From: Magnetococcus marinus MC-1
GTDB taxonomy: Bacteria; Pseudomonadota; Magnetococcia; Magnetococcales; Magnetococcaceae
Assembly (NCBI RefSeq): GCF_000014865.1
Contig: NC_008576.1
Span: forward strand, 2,695,501 to 2,759,500
Length of the DNA: 64,000 bases
Direction: 5' to 3'
Below are positions 28,401 to 34,400 of the stretch, piece by piece (position 1 is the first letter of the stretch; every line of letters starts with the position of its first letter). The notes beneath the pieces are model-generated. The model had not been told where the DNA came from. It did no database searches and saw only the letters and a list, made by a program, of their open reading frames with translations. The translations under genes were made by a program, and so were the position numbers.

Positions 28401-31400
28401 TAAAGTCCAGCGTCGACAGATCCCAGTTGCTAAAATCAAAGCCACTAAAATCCGCCCCGCTCACCAGCTTTTTAATGCCCGCCCACGCCTCGGCAAAGCT
28501 GCCCTCCACCACCATATCGGTGGTGATCATATCTACCATGCGCCCCGACAGATTAAAGTCACCCCAATCCACATCCAGCGCAAAAGAGCCACTAAAATCG
28601 GTGTTGTTTAGGGTGCTGCTGTCGCTAAAGATGGCATTGCGCAGATTGGCGCCAATCAGTTTAAGCCCCGAAAGATCAATGCCATCAAAACGCAAACCTG
28701 AAAGGTCAAAGCCGCTAAAATCATAATTGAGCAAGGCCAGATCCAACCCACGCCCCCATAGCTGCCAACCGCTGCTGGATTGACTGCCAAACAGACCGCT
28801 CAGATCAATATTGCTCAAGGCATGGCTTAGATCCGGCAATTTGCCTCGGTTCCAGCTGGGGCTACCCCACGTCACATCAAACAACCCGGCATACGAGAAG
28901 TTCACCCCATCCATATGCGCATTGCTCATATTCGCCCAGCGCAGATCCAACCCACTAAAGTCGATGCCATCCAAAATCGCATCGCTAAAGTCAACCTTAC
29001 GCAAAATCGCCGAGGGCAGACCCACCCCTTGGAAAATCGCCCCGCTTAAATCCGCACCAGCAAAATTCACCCCGGTCAGATCCAGACCCGTAAAGTTGGC
29101 CCCCTTCAAAAGCGCCCCTGAAAAATCCACCCCACGCAGATCCAAACCCAGGCTGGAAAAATCCACCCCTGCCAGATTGGCACCCGACCAATCCAGCCCC
29201 TCACTCAGGGAAAAATCCACCGAAGTTAAGGCCGCCAAGGCATCATTCAGCGCATTTAAGAAACCCCGCACCGAGGGAAAATCGCTGCCCGTAAAGGTGT
29301 AGGTGGTAAAGTAGGCGTTGGCGGCATCCCGCAATTTAAGATAGTCGGTTATGTCACTGGCGGCACTGTCGGTACCCCCAATAAGCTGCCCCAAGCTCTT
29401 ACCAAGACCAGGAATCTCCTCATCCAACAGATCCAGCGGCAATCCCGCAATCACATCCTCAACCTGCCCCAGCAGATCCAGAATCTTCGCCTTCAGCGCT
29501 TCGCTGATTTGCAGATCCACCCACACATCGGGGCTCTGCACACTCCAGGCGGCCCCGTCGTAGCTCAGCAGATTATCCTGCTGAAAATGGACCTCCATCA
29601 GCCCATAATCGGAAACATTAAAACCACCCGCCGACGCATCAAAGACAAACATCCCCGCCAGTTCTGCCTCTGGCGTCAGCGTTATCAGCGTGCCTACCCC
29701 ACCCGCTGCGCTCACCTCGGCACTGGTAATGCGCTTTTCACCATCGCTGGCATCTGGATCTGCCACCGCCGCACTCAGCTTGGCCGATAGGCTCATCTCC
29801 CCTTGCTCAATGGAGAGCCCTCCAATGCCCGCAACATCCAGCTGCGCCGCTACATTGCCCAACTCGACCGTCGCCCCAACCTCCAACTGGTTCACATAAA
29901 AATAGGGGTCCAGGGTGGGGGCTGAAAACACCCCGCCTGATCCAGCCGTACCGATGACCAAGCCTAAATCCACATTTGCCAAGGTGTAGATATTGGCCGA
30001 GGCATCCCCGGAAATCGCCAGATCGGGCAGCACAGCCTGGGCTGCCTCATCCAGATCCGCCGTTCCTAGAGAGAAGTTCACGCCGATCTCACGAGCCAAG
30101 TTGACCCGCATATTGAGATCAATGACCAACTCGTCGCCACGCAGGTTCAGCCCGCCATCAAAGGCAAACTGAGGGCCACCCATGGCAACCCCTGCACCCT
30201 CACCAATCAGTGATTGCAGCATGCTGGACTTTAAGGTTGCTAAATCCCCAGCATCCACCCCAGCAAAGTTGGTTGCGGCGTCGTAAAGCGCCCCTTGCAA
30301 GGTGGCAACATTGGCCAAATCCTCAATGCCGACCAACACTGCACCGCGCAGGTTGGCCATGTCCAGATGGGTTCCACTCAAAGAGACCCCAGCAAGATTG
30401 GCCCCCGCCAGATTGACCCCACTAAAACTTAGATTGGAGAGGTCCAAACCTGCCAGATTGGCCCCCTGGAACAGCCCTGTCACCACGCTAGGCAGCAAAT
30501 TCTCGCCAGGGTTGAGAGTGGTCAGACCCGACAGATCGGCATGGGTAAAGTCGGTAAGCGCACTGAATGAGGCGGTGGATAGAATGGCCTCGTGCAGCGT
30601 AACCCCTTTGAGAGAGGCCCCCGCCAGATCCTTACCGCTAAAATCTAGCTGGGAAAGGTCAAAGCCATCAAAACTAAACCCGGCGAAGTTGTTATCGGTG
30701 GCGAAATCTTTAATACCAGAGGCAAAAGTTTCGACAATGGCGGAGAGATTTTCCACCACCATATCGGTTACGGTGGCACTATCACTGCCCACAACCCCAC
30801 TAAAATCGACGCCCCACGCAAAAGCCCCGCTCAAATCGGCACCCGCCAAGGTCGCCCCGGCTAAACCGGCATCGCGCAGGTTGGCGCGGGTTAGGTTAGC
30901 CCCGCTCAGGTCAATGCCATCCAAGCGCAAACCAGAGAGATTAAAGCCGCTTAGGTCATACCCGCTCAAATCAGCCCCAGCCGCCAAAGCCACCCCTTGG
31001 CCCGTTACACTGCTAAGCAGTTCAGCATCCAACCCGCCTGTGTAGAGCAGACCGCTAATGGTGGTCGCCGCATCAACCAAGGCCCCCTCAAAACGGGCAT
31101 CCACCACCAAAGCGTTGGAGAGATCGACCCCAGAGAGATCGGTGTGCGCAAGATTAGCACCACGCAGATCCAAACCTGCCAGTGAGAGGCCCCCTAAGGT
31201 AGCCCCACTCAAGTTGACATCGTTCAAGATCGCTTTCAGGCTCTGCCCGTTACCATCGTCACCGACAAACAGCGCCCCGCTGAGATCTGCCCCAGCGAAG
31301 CTCGCCCCGCTTAGGTCTGCACCCCGGAAATCCGCCCCCGTCAGGTTGGCCCCGGTAAAGTCAAACCCCCGCAATGACTGGCCGGTAAAATCGGTATAGG

Positions 31401-34400
31401 CCAACTGCGCCCCAGCCCATTCGCTGGTAAGGGCGTCAAACGTAACCGCGACCGCCTTTTGTAAGGCGCTGTTCAGTGCGGCGACCAACCCCTTGATGGT
31501 GGCCGTCTCGCTACCACTACCTAGGGTAGTGGTTTCAAAATAGGCCTCGGCACTGCTCGTTAGATTAAACAAGCGTTGGATAATGGTATCGTCGCTCTGA
31601 TTATTGGCAAACATCTCTGCCAAAGATTGATCAATACCCGGTATGGCCGTGGTTAAAAAGGCGGAGTTGAGCGCCCCATCCCCTGCACTTTTTAGGGTAT
31701 CCAGAAGCTCCAACAATTTGGTTTTGTGCTCGTTATTAAGCGCCACATCCAGTGTGACGTCTGGCTGGTTAAAGATAAAATCACCCGCCTCATTGACGCT
31801 AAACAGGGTATTACTGGCGATGGTGACAATGGGGTTGCCCAGCAGATCCGTAACCGTGCTACCCCCAACCGTAATACCACTATCCACCAACACCTCTAAC
31901 TTGGCGTCCAGATTGGTCGAAGGGGTAATGCTGGCAATATTTTTCCACCATGCGGTCGGATCGGCCTCCTGCAATGCGGCCAGCTCACTGAAAGAGAGTT
32001 TGCCATCCCCATTGGGATCCGCCAACGAGATGCGCGCACCCACTTGGGCATCAATCGAAGCCGACTCCACCGTGACCGCGCCAAAGTTGGCCAGGGTAAG
32101 ATCCGCTTCAATGCCACCAACACCCAGGCTGGCCCCAATCTCAAAGCGATTTAAGATCATATAGGGGTCAAAACTGGCTGGCACGGGCAGGGTCAACACC
32201 CCGCCCAAATTGCGATCCCGCAAGCCCAGCACCGTACCCAGCTCTAGGTCCAACGCCACAATGGCGCGTCCCTGGGCTTGGCCACTCACCCCAAAGCTCG
32301 GCAACAGCGCCAGCGAATCGGCCAGCAGATCTTCGCTGCTCAGTGCAAAATCCGCACTGAAACGCTCATCCACATTGGCCTGTAAATTAAGTTTTAACTC
32401 GACGCGATCGCCGTTAAACGCCACCCCGCCACCAAAGGCAAAGGCTGGCCCAGGGGCCCCTTGGGCAAAGATCTCCTCCACCACCACCGGATTAAGATCG
32501 GCCAAAAAGCTACTATCCCACGCATCCGGCAAACGACTGAGGGTGTCATAAAAGGCCCCAGCCGCACTCACAACCGCCCCACTTAAACCGGAGAGATCCA
32601 CCCCAGAGAGGTTGGCTCCATCCAAACGCACCCCGTCGAACAAAGAACCAAAGAAGGAGGCCCCGCTAAAATCACCACCCGAGAGATCCCGACCCGACAG
32701 ATCCGACCCTTCGAATGAGCTGTCCTTAAAACTTCCCCACTGCAAAAGGCCGTCCAAAGCGGTTAAGGCTGAGAAATCCACCTGCGCAAAACGCGCCCCA
32801 TCAAACAACCGCTGCACACTGGCAGAGAGGTTGTTAAACAACCCATCCAGATGAGCCGCCCCGCTGAAGTTCACTGCGGTAAAGTCCAGACTGCCAACGT
32901 CAAAGCTAATACCCGCAAAGTCAATCCCCGCGAAATTAACCCCACGGAACTGCCCCAACAGCGTGCTTAAACCGCTTAGATCTACCCCTTGCCAATCACT
33001 AAAAGAGAAGTCGGTAGTGGCATCCATGGTGGTGGTATCATCCAAGCGGGCACCGCTCATATTGGCACCACGCAGGGTGAGACCCGACAGGTCAAAGCCA
33101 CGCAAATCCAGCCCGGAAAGATCGAAGCCGCTCCAATCAAAACCGCTGAAGTTGCCGCCGCTGCTCAAATTCAGCACGCCACCCCAACCCAGGCTAAACC
33201 CACTATCCACCACCAGATTAGTCAGTGTGGCACCAATCCCGCCCAGGTCCACATTGCCCCACTGCACATCCAGCGCCCAGGCATGGCTAAAATCATTCAG
33301 GGCACTAAAGGTGGCATCAAAAAAGCGGCTGCCCCGCAAATTGGCACCCGCAAACGAAATATCCGCAAAATTGATCCCTGACAGATCCAACCCCGACAGA
33401 TCAAAACCACTCAAGTCGAGCCCCACGCCAGAGAGGTCCAGACCATAGCCCAGTCGGAGCCAATCCACACTAGCGCCGCCAAACAGGTCGCTCAAATCCC
33501 GATTGGTCAGGGCGTGGGTAAGGGTTGGGCTTTGCTCGCCAGCAAAACGCACCCGGCCCCAATCCACATCCAACAGAGAGGCCCCGCTAAAGTTGACACC
33601 ATTCAGCCACGCGCCATCTAACTTAATACCCCGCAGATCCAGCCCGCTAAAATCAATGCCATCCAGAATGGCGGCACTAAAATCGACCCCGCGCAGGGTG
33701 GCGCGATCCGCCCCATTGCTAAAGATTGCCCCGCTTAAATCCGCCCCAGCAAAATTTATCCCACTCAGATCCAACCCGCTGAAGTCGGCCCCTTTCAGGT
33801 TTGCCCCTGAGAAATCCATGCCACGCAGGTCAAAACCCATGGCAGAGAAATCCAGCCCAGCCAAATTGGCCCCAGACCAGTCCAATGTATCACCACTAAA
33901 CTTAACCGCCAGCAAGGCCGCCATCGCATCGTTTAGGGTCTGCAACAGACCCCGTACCGAGGGAAAATCGGTCCCACTAAAGCTGTATCCATCAAAATAG
34001 GTGGTGGCGGCATCCACCAGTCTGAACGTCCCCCCCACCGTTTGGGTGGCACTCTGGCCATTGCCGATCAGTTGGGAAAGGCTCTGCCCCAAACCGGGGA
34101 TCTCTTGATCAAACAGACCAAAAGGCAGGTTCTCACCCAGCCCCTGCAATTGACCCAACAGACCCAAGAGGCTCTCTTTAAGCTCTTGACCAATTTGGAG
34201 ATCCAGATCCACCTGGGGGGTTGTGACAGAAAAACCACTGGCATCATAATGAAACAGATTGTCTGTGGAAAGCAGCAGGGTGGGCACCCCATAGTTGGTC
34301 AGATCAAGATTGCCCAAAGTCGCTGAGAGCGGCAGCACCGCCTGCAACGAACCCATGGCTTGAAGCTCTAGATTTTCCCCAATCGCGGCCACATCGGCCC

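Larger units (their letters stand above)
13300..34300 (-). repeat. Pentapeptide-repeat module zone (nine alternating half-units)
   Basis: About 7,000 residues are dominated by A(D/N)LxG-like pentapeptides such as GANLRGADFSGADLSGV, a sequence type that folds into a quadrilateral right-handed beta-helix. Blocks are separated by beta-rich linkers and Ca-binding loops. A landmark containing a Tyr-Phe pair followed by an R-G-L/F/M x xLNxAL stretch recurs near 33995, 31540, 29314, 26857, 24622, 22165, 19930, 17470 and 15225. It alternates between an A type (...DFPSVRG...) and a B type (...GSETATIRG...), giving nine half-units of about 2.25-2.45 kb in the order A-B-A-B-A-B-A-B-A from N to C. Confidence 0.85.

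Noticed and set aside
16681..30762. CRISPR array or satellite-type repeat
   Set aside because: The period is 4,692 bp, a multiple of three, and the repeats lie wholly inside one coding frame; no short direct repeats with unique spacers are present.
13088..34000. Many plus-strand open stretches of 100-250 codons opposite the giant gene, rich in Ser/Pro/Lys/Leu and repeated every 4.69 kb
   Set aside because: They mirror the pentapeptide codons on the other strand, lack ribosome-binding sites and family resemblance, and repeat only because the underlying gene repeats.
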